Part shown: positions 10,933-21,043 of the stretch, one piece after another
Layout of the letters: the number at the start of each line of letters is the position of its first letter
Position numbering within the stretch: the first letter of the stretch is position 1
Source of the DNA: Prostheceraeus crozeri
Lineage: Eukaryota > Platyhelminthes > Polycladida > Euryleptidae
Direction of reading: 5' to 3'
Length of the DNA: 64,000 nt
Assembly: GCA_907163375.1 (NCBI GenBank)
Contig: CAJQUW010008720.1
Location: 186,001-250,000, forward strand
The notes under the pieces: generated by a model
Told to the model about the DNA's origin: nothing
Database searches by the model: none
What the model saw: the letters and a program-made list of their open reading frames with translations, nothing else
Position numbers and translations under genes: made by a program

Positions 10933-12439
10933 TTTAGATGAAAATGATTATCCTCTAGGAATGTCAAATAGAAACATGAAGTAAACTCAGATTACTGCGC
11001 AAAATAATGAATTTGTGATGAACTTATGAAAAAAATGCATGCGAAACTACATTATAGGTACTGAAACGAAAAAAAATTCTCAAAAAGAGAAGCGTCTCAC
11101 CTGGAACTATCCCATGAAAGAAATGAAACATTTAGTCTTAATTCGCAAGCAATTATGACATTTCATCTGAATACGAGGAAAGATAGCTATCAATTACAAA
11201 TTTCATTGCAGATGTAGAAGATGACTATCTGGAAAAAGAAAATCATTTGCGTTGTTACATAGAAAATAAGTTAACCTAGTAGATATCAAATGGCAAATCG
11301 TGTTGACAATCAGAAAAGGTGATAACTTCTGAATATATTGTGAATGGTTATGACGGAATATTGAAATTGCACTAAGAGAAAGATTCAAGCATAAGTAAAC
11401 AAACTAAAAATTCACAAGAAACTAATGTAAAATTAAACATTAAAAAAAGATTTAAAAAAGGAGTGCAATGAAAGTGCTAACGAATAATGCAACACACACT
11501 GAAAATGAAGTGTGATTTGTCCTTATAAGGAGACTATGCGCTCTCTGTACCTACTAAGAAGTCATCAGTAGGAACACAGGTAGGATTCGTGTTTCGGCCC
11601 AACAGTAAGTTGACGTCTGTGGACGGCTACAACAACAGTGTCGGAGACAAAGGCGACTTTTCAAAGTGAAATTAGAGAATCGATGAACTGATCGAATGAC
11701 CTTTCACTTGGACGAATTGATGTCCTTGTCTCCCGTTCTTGTTACAATTATGAGATAGATAGGACCAGGTTACATTCAACGAAAGGCTAACGCGACCAGT
11801 CAAGTCTACTTCAAGTTTTTGTGAAACGTCCCTTCAATTCACAGAATTAGATTGTTTAATCGTGTCACTTTTCTAGAAGTGCAAACTGATTCAAAACTAT
11901 GGCACATGCAGAAACTTACTAAGTGGGCAAAAACGAATGTTTAATGCCTTGCAGAGATAGGAAAAATAGTCGTGCTTCGCTTGCGGATTGCTATGAATTC
12001 CTTCAAAATGCTCCGATCGCCACGATTTCTTCAGATTCGAAGAATTCAGATCATAACGCATAAGTTAGCCGACGGGGATTCCGTCCCTTGTCGCATTTTT
12101 GCCGTGCTCCTCTTCAATCAAAGCCGCCTGACCTACGCATCTGTGACTTTTAGCTTTAGCGTATTTTAAGCTTTAATCCAAAAAATCGATGAATTTAGTC
12201 TGCTGGAAAGTCAAATTTATGACCGATTTTGAAAAGCAATGTTTGGAAGGTTTAGAATATTGCCACTTCTTACTAACAATTTTGGTGTGACAACACTATC
12301 AGCAAAAAGCCTCAATTTTCAATATACCTTTACCCAGTTTACTACGTCATGTGTACTTCATCTGGATGAGTGTGTATTCTTAAATTTTTTATAAATCACG
12401 AATGAACAGCAAATCGTAGAAAATCATCTAGACAGTTCT
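10933..12439. other. No feature seen
   Basis: AT-rich sequence without a supported gene. The CACAGAATTAGATT word near 11840 resembles one end of the 65-bp hAT mini-element, but no partner end is found. Confidence 0.35.
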
Positions 12440-13540
12440 TACATCGGGCAGTTGATGCCAAGCTGCAACCTCCGGATCTTCCAAGTTCTACTCCCAAATA
12501 ACAAAAGTCCTAGTCAACCTCATGCCTTTTTCATCTCGGTGACTTGTGATATGGAATTAGCACGTAGAGCGGACAGATCATGTCTATGATGGCTTTAAAT
12601 GTATTTTCTTCGAGTTGAGTAGTTCGAGTTCCTGCAGGCACCACAGGGAACTTTCCTTTATCTCTCAGTGACTCCTGTGCACTTAAGATGATAGAACCCT
12701 GGTCATTTTGATGTTGGCTACCCTACCAATATTTTACCTTCATACCCAGGAAGCGGATCTTTAAGTCGTCGACTGAGTCCGACGATATGACTAAGTCAGT
12801 CTTGCAGGGTATCTCTAGAGGGCATCGTCGACGGTGATCTTACGAAATGACCTCTACGAAAAGAGGAGAGGGCTTGGTACCGAGCCTTGATGAACTTCTT
12901 ATTTTTGGAATAAATTTATTGACAAGTGTGGTAATTTTCATCTTTAGCCTTGATGAAATTCAACATTGACAGTAAACTTTTCACTATATGCATTGTCACG
13001 GACTCTGGGTGCTCCTGCATCCATTGAACGGTGGCGATAATCCACTCACCCAACTTCCTTAAGGATTGTCGCAGAACGCTCTTATGTACACGGCCTTAGG
13101 CAAAGATGGCGTGCATCTCTTTCGTGCTAAGTTACTTCCTCTATAGTTGCAGGACTTCCTCTATATTTACTTACACTTCGAGAAAGATATCGTTAAACGT
13201 TTGGATTGCTTGCCATGTGGAAATGACTTCATTGCCCAAGGCAGGCATCTAGCGCCACACAATGATTTGTTACCGAGTGTTATCAGTCCTAGCGAAAGAA
13301 GTTCCTATAAAGCTGAAGCTCTCGCTTGAAGTTTGAAATTGAAAGAACGGATGACTCAGACTCTTTGGATCGAGCTGCGTTTTGGAAGGAAGTTATCTTC
13401 AAGAAGAGCTTCCTCACATTAGTTGACTGAGTAAGGTCGATGATGATCATTCCACACGCCAATGCAGATGTGAAGTGACAATTCAACTTGTTGCTAGACC
13501 TCATGACTAAAAAGAGGCCGAGCCTCAAACCAGAAACGGA
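12440..13540 (-). pseudogene. Highly decayed LINE RT fragment
   Basis: Translated on the minus strand across frameshifts, pieces appear in the right order for a LINE. A palm-region echo around 13020-13060 precedes VEFHQGS at about 12975-12990. DLVISSDSVDDLKIRFLGMK, after the YADD position, lies around 12745-12800. A C-x2-C finger remnant (PCGAC) is near 12640, and FCYLGVELGRSGGC lies around 12440-12510. The order and spacing parallel the better-preserved LINE at 52.0-55.1 kb (HQGSALSPLLF, internal finger, FCYLGDVLS). It is old and non-functional. Confidence 0.6.
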
Positions 13541-13924
13541 TAGAACTTTAATTATCTACTGATGATGAGCTGGCGATGAGGCATCTTTCCGATCTGGAGA
13601 AAGGAAGCAATATCCAGCAAGCTTGAATTGCAGTTTTCATTGAACTGAAAAATTAAATGCTGAAACAGATAAAATAACAGTTAATAAAATAAGTACAGAT
13701 AAAGCGAAAATCAAGTGGTAAGTCGAGACTTATAAGTTCTTTCCTAAGTTATATAATTCTCTGATTGAAAGCTCAACAATAAGTAATTTTGAATCGACTG
13801 GTTTGGCTTTTCTTGATGCATGTTAATAAATATATACTCTGGTATGAATCGGTGAACTATTAATAAGAAGTTTCTTTACTTCAGTGTGGAAGAATCATCA
13901 AGCAGCGTATTTACATATAATACA

Positions 13925-14060
13925 TTCATCGTCGACGGTGATCTTTTGAAATGACCTCTACGAAAAAAGGAGAGGGCTTGGTACCGAGCCTTGATGAAAT
14001 TCAACATTGACAGTAAACTTTTCACTAGTTGCATTGTCTTTGTACAGTGTGCGCACAAGC
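13925..14060 (-). pseudogene. Second copy of the LINE motif-B region
   Basis: About 110 bp closely repeats 12820-12998. The shared text begins CATCGTCGACGGTGATCTT and later contains CAACATTGACAGTAAACTTT. In the first copy a block of roughly 55 bp (about 12893-12950) interrupts this match. Two overlapping LINE fragments on the same strand, or a local duplication, would explain it. Confidence 0.6.
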
Positions 14061-15427
14061 ACGAACGATTTGATTTATGATAATTTGTCGTAGGCGCGAA
14101 TTTCGGGAAAATTCAGATTCGGGACACTGAAAATGTTATTCATGTCCGCATTGCAGTATGCTTTATAGTAAACATGTGTTGACTTTACTTTATATTCATT
14201 ATTCATGTTCAAGTTCATAGTATACATTCCAATCAAGAAAGGTCTTGACATCGACATCATGGTGCACTGAATAACGTAAAACAATGTGACTTGGTGTCGG
14301 TAGGGTGATGAATGTGATCAATGAAACATTAATTAAAGTTTTCTTTAGTGTCGTGCGTCACGTGCGTGACGATGATTCCTTCTCATACTTTTGCTGACTC
14401 GCATCAGATATTAACAAGACACTACATGTGCAGTAGTACGGTCTTAAGTTGAGGAATGTCTGTCAGAAAACTAATTACTATTTTCTTCGTTAGAGTTGTT
14501 TATTGTTTATTATGTACGTTGCGTTGCGTCTGGGTAATGGGTATAGACTTATATGTTTTTTCCTCGCATAACATATTAAAAATACGTCATGCAACTCTGA
14601 ATTCTTCAATTCAATCAATTCAGTTTTTCTACCGAGATAGTCATCCCTGGCTTCTGTCTACTATGAAAAAGAAATTATTTCCACCACATGCAAAGCAGAA
14701 GTTCTCAATTCTTCTTCACTGTCTCATGACCCAAAATGTCCTAATTTTCCAGACTTAAATGAAATTCGATAATTTTGATCAGAATAAATGTTTTTTGATG
14801 GATATTCGTTTTACATTATACAGTTGCTAGCTTCGCACAATGATTGGAATGTACAGAGAAAGATAGCGTTTGATGTTCACTGACTTCTTTCATGTCATTC
14901 TTATGATGGCTTTGGAAATAAAGTTTGACAGCGAAACAAACATTCTTTGATTCGATGAGCACTAGTCAGGTAGGAGGTCGAATTTACAGGTTGAAGACGA
15001 TGAATAAATCAATGCAGAGTTGATGCAAGAAGTGTCGGAAAGCTAATGTCAGTGATGGATAAAAGCAAAGGATCGATTTTCCCAATTGAAAAAGTGTGTA
15101 GTCAAAGAATCGATGATTTGAAATGAGTTGCGATGCTATGATTCAAGTTATCGTATGATCAGCATTCTCTACGTTTATCTATATTCTTCATTATCTATTG
15201 AATTTTTAGATTGCTGCATTTAGAGTGGATGAAATGCAAGATGGGAAAATTCATGGACTTGTAATTATAGAGTTGGCATTTGTGAATGACATTCCTAACA
15301 AAGGGGAGAGAGCTTTAATTATGCGTTGATTGATGGAATTATTCATCATGGTTGGAAAAATCAAGTATTTGATAGTCTTATTTTATTAGATAGCAGCAAT
15401 TGATTTCGGCTATATTCCATAGAAGTT
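14061..15427. other. No feature seen
   Basis: AT-rich DNA. Short open frames (for example 14456-14758) carry no recognisable motif or splice borders. Confidence 0.35.
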
Positions 15428-16102
15428 TAATGTATGTATAAAACGTGCAACTTTCAAAAAATATGATGTAGGATGTGACCCTGACTCTGTAAATAACTTC
15501 CAGTCGATTGCTGATTCGTTTGTCTCCTGGTCCGAAACCAAAAAACTATCTATTAATGTAAATAAAACAACTTTACTAAATATAAAACAACAAAACTAAC
15601 TGCTTCCCGCTTCTCTAAAAATCCCACTTGTACCCCCATTTTTATTCAAGGTTACGCCATTGAAAATGTTAGTGATTTGAAAATTTTAGTCGTTTTTTCG
15701 AAAGTGATCTTTCATGGAACCGGCAATTCTCGGAGCTTTTCAAAAAGTGCTGTCGTGGACTTCCGCTTGTAAAAAGGCTACAAAACAATTGTAATGACTC
15801 TTCAACTATTTGGCAGGCCTACATGGCATTTCAAATAAATCAGGTGATCCTCGTATCCGGAATGGAAGCGTGATGAAAAAATAACCTTCTGCGGATACTA
15901 AATTGATTTATTACGATAACCAATATTTCGCCTTGCGGCTTAGCGCAAACCGCAAGGCGAAATATTGGTTATCGTAATAAATCAATTTAGTATCCGCAGA
16001 AGGTTATTTTTTCATCATACATGGCATTTGTTTATTCTCATGTTGCTTACTGTTGGCCTATATTGTGTGACATAAGAGCTTCCGATTTTCACAAGTTAGA
16101 AC
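15428..16102 (+). pseudogene. LINE RT fragment, left part, interrupted by hairpin and hAT
   Basis: It begins just after the expected catalytic YADD position and reads DPDSVNNFQSIADSFVSWSE and KKLSINVNKTTLLNIK. After frameshifts it continues NDSSTIWQAYMAF, then (after a 187-bp hairpin insertion plus duplicated target) VYSHVAYCWPILCDIRASDF HKLE. The order follows the RT thumb and C-terminal domain of CR1-like LINEs. The frame is interrupted at codon LE by the hAT element at 16103 and resumes at 19318. Confidence 0.8.
15832..16018. mobile_element. Insertion carrying a perfect 68-bp-arm hairpin
   Basis: The arms 15871-15938 and 15950-16017 are perfect reverse complements (68 of 68), separated by an 11-base loop CTTAGCGCAAA. 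The insert splits a LINE ORF. The 12-mer TACATGGCATTT lies on both sides (15820-15831 and 16019-16030), so it is a recent insertion with target duplication. It has no coding capacity, and the family is not recognised. Confidence 0.85.
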
Positions 16103-19100
16103 CAGGGTTGGCAATTTTGTGGGAAAAACTAATTTTACCCACGGCAGGTGGGAAAAAGTGGTAAATACCGGGAAAAACTGGTAGTAAACTGGGAAAAAGT
16201 GGTACATTATTGGGAGAACGTGGTTGATTAGAAAAAATGCCTATTATTGTTAGGTTTATGGAATGTTGTGTATATGTATGATGTCAGGAAGATAAATAGT
16301 AACGCATTAAGCATAGTTTTCATTGATAAGTATGATGAGATCATATATGTATGGTTTTATATGTATAGTTTTATCGATCGTACTTCGTATTGAGAAAAAC
16401 TGCCTGATTTATATGCATGGTAAGTTCTACAAACGTGACCTTAATCAATTCTTAGGAACTGCTCGAGTTGTCCGTCATCTATTTGATGTCTGCGTGCAGC
16501 TGTCAATCCTCTCTTAACGCATGGAAGGATAAGATTTTATGGGATTGTCAGAGACTATTAATAGCGCTGATTTCACGTTATCACCATTGGTAACTGTTGA
16601 CGAGTGACGACAGTATAGTGATCGAACAGATGAACAAAATATTCATTCTGCCTGTACCTTTGCTGTTGTAAAGAAGACTGTTCGGAGAAGCTGAATATAT
16701 CAGTGCTGCGTTCGTGTCAATTATACATAGAACTTGGTTATGTCTGTTGGAACTGGAGGAAGACCTTCTGACCCAGTGTGGAAAGACTTTCAGACCATCG
16801 AAGAAAACGGGAGGATACGAAGTGCTAGATGCCGTTCGTGCCAAACTGATGTTAGCGCTAAGGCAGACAGACTCAGAAAACATCTTCAGAAATGTAAAAA
16901 TTCTACTACCGCCGACGTCGACCATCCTTCGCGTAGTGGTGATACGAGTAATGACAATGAATCTCTTCCCTCTAAACCGAGTGCTCAAATACACGACGAT
17001 TCGGAATGTCAAGTTTTCAAAAAGAGAAGAATTCAAAGTAGCATTTCTGATTTTGCAACACGTACATCAGAGAATATGAAAGAAAAATTGGACCAACAGG
17101 TGGCTAACTTCTTTTACGCTTGTAGTATTCCGTTTAATGTTGCGGAACATCCCGATTTTGTTCGTCTCACTGAAATGTTGAGACCAGGATATCAACCGCC
17201 CAAACGAAAAGCACTCTCTTCGACATTACTGGATAAGACTTACGATACCATCACAGGAAACATCAAGAGTGAACTGGACGGGAAATATGTAACCCTCGTA
17301 CAAGATGGTTGGAGCGATATCCACAATTCACCAGTGATTGCACATTGTGTTCATGACGGCAAGTCATCGTTTTTCTTGTCTTCTATTGAAGTTGGAGTCA
17401 CGCGAAAGACCGGGGCTTACTGCGCTTCTTTGGCAGAAGAAGCTATTTCACTGGCTCTCTCGAAATTCGGCTGCACTGTGATTGGCGTTGTTACGGACAA
17501 TGAGAAGAAAATGCAGGTAATGAGAGACGAAATACAAGCCAAAGACAATTCATTGTTCGTCTACGGTTGTTCATCACATCTACTCAACCTTCTCGGTCAA
17601 GATGTTTCGCCAACTGATGTGTTGAATAGAATCACAGATGTCAATAAATTCTTCAGAAACCATCATGTCCCAAATAGTTTGCTTGAAGAGTACAAGACAC
17701 AAGGAGCCGTCAAGCCTCAACTACCGGGATGTACCAGATGGAACAGTCAATTATCCTGTATACAAACGTATATGACAAAGAGACCGTTTCTACTTATGAT
17801 CGTTGCTGAAAATGAAACTTTGATCGATCGTAGAATAGCGACTACAATAAATGATAACGACTTCAATCGGGAAGTGAAAAGTGTGTTCGAAAAGTTATAC
17901 CCTATTTCCCGCTCGTTGGACTTCTTACAAAGCGACAACGCCAATATTGCTGATGCTTGTGAGACTTGGAATTCCCTGTATAAGTGTGATGAATTAGCAA
18001 CAAACAAAGTATTTGTAAAGAAAAGGCTTGACCAAGCAATTGATTCCACGCATATTTTAGCGAACATGTTACATCCACGCTACAACGGCCGTCAGCTTTC
18101 AGCCGAGGATCAAGAAAGGGGCAGATCCAAATTGAAGGAATTATTACCAACGGCTTTACCTCTTATATATAAATTACATGCGCAAGACTCGCCGTTTCCC
18201 AAATCATTGTTCTCAGATGAATGTGTAAGCAACATGGATCCTATTTCCTGGTGGAAATGCCTGAAGTCGACCAGAATGGTACCCGACAACTTCTGTGATC
18301 TTGCTTTGAAAATGATGCTTCTGCCAGCCAGTTCAGCGTCAATTGAACGACTTTTCTCCGGATTGGGGCTTGTGCAAACAAAACTCAGAAATAGAATGAG
18401 TGTGGAAAAAGCATCGAAATTGGTGTCATGTAATCGGTATTTGAGAGGATCTTTGATAGCGGATTGTTAATCACATGTAAACAAGTAGGACTATATTTGA
18501 TTATCTAGTTTTCAATTTATTACTAGCATTTAGTGTTTGAATGCATTCTTTCAAGTAGTGAAAACCTACGTCTTATGTTTTACAGTATATGACTATGGAA
18601 AATCGTTTTGTAATGGGCAAGGTTTCGTCCTGTAATTAAAGATTGATTGTGTAACTCACTTCGTTTTGCTTTTTTGCATGGAAAATTGTATTAATTGATT
18701 AAGATTTGGCCCTATGTTTAACTGTAATCAAAGATTATGAATTTTCAATTAATAGCATTCTAAGTAAATCGTCAATTGAGTAGGCCTACCCATCGTTATT
18801 TCAGGTACACTATATAGCGTCATAATTCAAAGAATTGGCTTATCGTTACACTACTTGCATATCTGCATTTTCCTCCTGAATTGCGAATGACTAATAGAAT
18901 TTGAGGGAACGTGAAGCTGCGAGCTAGATGTGATATTTGCATGTATAGAGTAATATAGCATATGAGCTTATTGGCTTTAACTCAAAAAATCAATTAATAA
19001 ATTTTGAATTTCGTTTTGTTTTTTTTTATTTCAAAAGTAGGACAAGTCACCTGTAATTTTACCAATTACACAAAATTTATATGTTTTTATTTATTTATTA

Positions 19101-19309
19101 GTAATGTTAGAAGAGACCAAAAGAGGTAAGCCTGAACTGCATATTGATGAGAAATTGATGCACTGCATACTTCATTCATGTTTGCCTTCTTACTTAAGTT
19201 TTTCCCAATATTGACCACTTTTTCCCATTTTCACAGTTTTTCCCAGGACGGTACTTACCGGTTTTTACCACTGGTATTTACCACCACTGGGAAAAACCTG
19301 CCAACCCTG
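16103..19309 (+). mobile_element. Apparently intact hAT transposon, 3207 bp
   Basis: The termini are CAGGGTTGGCA and TGCCAACCCTG. A perfect 8-bp target duplication GTTAGAAC lies at 16095-16102 and 19310-19317. Both subterminal regions carry repeated TGGGAAAAA(C/G)TGG-type words, likely transposase-binding sites. One long uninterrupted transposase ORF (16740-18470) is inside. The element sits inside a LINE ORF, whose codons (HKLE then RLDRIARRW) run straight across the empty site. Open ORF, matched ends and a perfect duplication point to recent transposition. Confidence 0.95.
16740..18470 (+). CDS. hAT family transposase with BED zinc finger, 576 aa
   Basis: It encodes the cut-and-paste enzyme of the surrounding hAT element. 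The first ATG is at 16740; the in-frame TTG six bases upstream is not a credible start. An N-terminal BED-type finger spans about residues 9-52 (VWKDF, then C31, C34, H48, C52). The RNase-H-like core has D189 in VQDGWSD and D253 in VTDNEKK, followed by the CSSHLLNLL and CTRWNS signatures. The C-terminal dimerisation block begins at PISWWK and contains the conserved SSASIERLFS with E536. The D189/D253/E536 spacing fits the hAT catalytic triad. There is no internal stop and the length is normal for the family. No introns are needed. Activity is inferred, not shown. Confidence 0.95.
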   Translation: MSVGTGGRPSDPVWKDFQTIEENGRIRSARCRSCQTDVSAKADRLRKHLQKCKNSTTADVDHPSRSGDTSNDNESLPSKPSAQIHDDSECQVFKKRRIQSSISDFATRTSENMKEKLDQQVANFFYACSIPFNVAEHPDFVRLTEMLRPGYQPPKRKALSSTLLDKTYDTITGNIKSELDGKYVTLVQDGWSDIHNSPVIAHCVHDGKSSFFLSSIEVGVTRKTGAYCASLAEEAISLALSKFGCTVIGVVTDNEKKMQVMRDEIQAKDNSLFVYGCSSHLLNLLGQDVSPTDVLNRITDVNKFFRNHHVPNSLLEEYKTQGAVKPQLPGCTRWNSQLSCIQTYMTKRPFLLMIVAENETLIDRRIATTINDNDFNREVKSVFEKLYPISRSLDFLQSDNANIADACETWNSLYKCDELATNKVFVKKRLDQAIDSTHILANMLHPRYNGRQLSAEDQERGRSKLKELLPTALPLIYKLHAQDSPFPKSLFSDECVSNMDPISWWKCLKSTRMVPDNFCDLALKMMLLPASSASIERLFSGLGLVQTKLRNRMSVEKASKLVSCNRYLRGSLIADC

Positions 19310-19317
19310 GTTAGAAC

Positions 19318-19650
19318 GGTTAGATCGCATCGCCAGGCGTTGGGTACGTGCTTCAGACAAACTTCCTCATCCCCTTCTATGTTAGAAAACATTTGTAAAC
19401 GTTTGATTTTGAAAATCGCCCAATGTAAGTGCACCCATCCCCTCTCGCAGTATTTTATTGTGCGTGACAACGTGTCCAATTTTCGCCACCAACGAGCTCT
19501 TCTACCTAAAAGAAGAAGCCGTGAGCTGTACAGGAACTCATGTAGAATTCTCCTCTTTTTCTTTATCTCAATGCCTGATGTACCTTCCCCACCCATGTCA
19601 CATACTGCTTTTGTATACACGAGTAAGGTTCTTTATTATTATTATTATGT
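19318..19650 (+). pseudogene. LINE RT fragment, right part with 3' end
   Basis: It continues the LINE interrupted at 16102: RLDRIARRWVRASDKLPHP, then after a stop LENICKRLILKIAQCKCTHP and RRSRELYRNSCRILLFFF, the usual C-terminal tail of such RTs. It ends in a short (TTA)n tail near 19630-19650, plausibly the element's 3' end. Confidence 0.75.
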
Positions 19651-19761
19651 CTTCCTGAGCTCACAGCATTTATCATGCCAAGAAAAAGCAATCACAATAC
19701 GGTACAGTGTGAAAAACCCATGATATAACGGGAGAGCATTTGTTCAAGCAGAAAGCAAATT

Positions 19762-19929
19762 CAGTCAAAGCTCGTTGATTAAGACCATGAATGCCAGGCT
19801 TTCAATGTCTTTATTATCGAAGGTCTTAATTAAGCAGCAGCTTATATATACCAAAGATGCAAAAAAATGCCACCCGTTTAATTAAGCGAAATCTTAATCA
19901 TCCGTGTCCGAATTAACGAGTTTCGACTG
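19762..19929. mobile_element. Pogo/Tigger-like MITE
   Basis: The termini are CAGTCAAAGCTCGTTGATTA and, inward from the right, CAGTCGAAACTCGTTAATTC. Flanks are TT and AA, so the expected TA duplication has eroded or the true border is shifted. It is 168 bp and non-coding. Confidence 0.6.
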
Positions 19930-19947
19930 AATATAAACAGACCCTTT

Positions 19948-21043
19948 TAAGGTGTGCAAATCCAGTCAGAGTCTGACTGTCGGATCTTATTCGTTTCGGA
20001 TTTGATTTTTTCTCGTCGGATTTGGAGTTTGAAGAGTTGGATCATATTAGCATTTTTATGAATATCCGAAAAGGTCCGAATCAATGCGACATCGTGGAAT
20101 TCACAGCTGGTCATTCAATAAAAAATCGGAATCAAGATTTTGGTGCGAATATTTTTCAAATGCTATCTGTACTATTCTGTAAAGGATGGCATGGTATTTG
20201 TTGCTGCATGTGCTAGGCTGTGCTCGATTAGCGCCTTCCAGTCTCATTAAATTGCCTATTGCGTGTTGGTTGCAAATACTACCTTAAAATTGAGCAACAA
20301 ATGTCAGCAGCAGAATGAAAGATGGATTCCAGCGCAGCATGCTGCGTATTCGGTAGAGACACACTGTAATCTGGTGATACGCACAATCATCGTATGAGAT
20401 TGAAAATTGTGATGATGGACTGTGCGTTCATTATGCACCAATGCTGTTTTATCTTCACAATTAGGACGGTTTCCTTTGCAGCCTCGACTACTACAGTATG
20501 AGAGGAAATCATAGAGACACGATTATTCTTGGAATTGATATCAATATATAAAAATATGCTCTAAGATGAATCATGGTTTTACCATTTGACTTACAAGAAT
20601 GATCAGAATAATTTCAGCAACAGTCTTTAAATGACATGCCATGCTAGCGCAGAATGTGAACACAGCGTCCAGATCTGGACGTTATGTTGCTGCAATTACT
20701 GGCATCGGTTTGTCTACAGAATCTTTTTTGAAAACGTGTGATATTTGTTTTGTATGCTGTTGTTAAGATAATGCTTAAAATATTAGATAATAGGTAGCCT
20801 AGCGCATCCATGTCCATTATGAGTGTGCATTCTAAGCTTATTGAAAATTAGATCCCCAAGCACTTTAAGAAATATCAGCAATTGATCAGACGTAGGATAC
20901 GGGAGTGTGTACGATGTAGCTTGTGTATCATGATGAAAATCTTTCGGATTAGTCGGATTACATGAGTGTCGAATCGGATTCGTTCGGATTCATCTTCCCT
21001 TCCGATTCGGATCGGAATCGGATTTTGCTTTGGCACACCTCTA
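19948..21043. mobile_element. Probable non-autonomous hAT element with CGGATT subterminal repeats
   Basis: The left end TAAGGTGTGCAAA and the right end, read inward, TAGAGGTGTGCCAAA are imperfect inverted repeats. Both subterminal regions are packed with TCGGATT/TTCGGATT words, as in hAT elements. No clear 8-bp duplication is visible and no transposase is recognisable, so the call is moderate. Confidence 0.5.

Noticed and set aside
13690-13717. Short exon-like segment before GTAAGT near 13718
   Set aside because: The acceptor is poor and only about a dozen low-complexity codons are open.
16734-16739. Start of the hAT transposase at the upstream TTG
   Set aside because: A TTG start is not expected in an animal gene; the ATG at 16740 is two codons downstream and precedes the BED finger.
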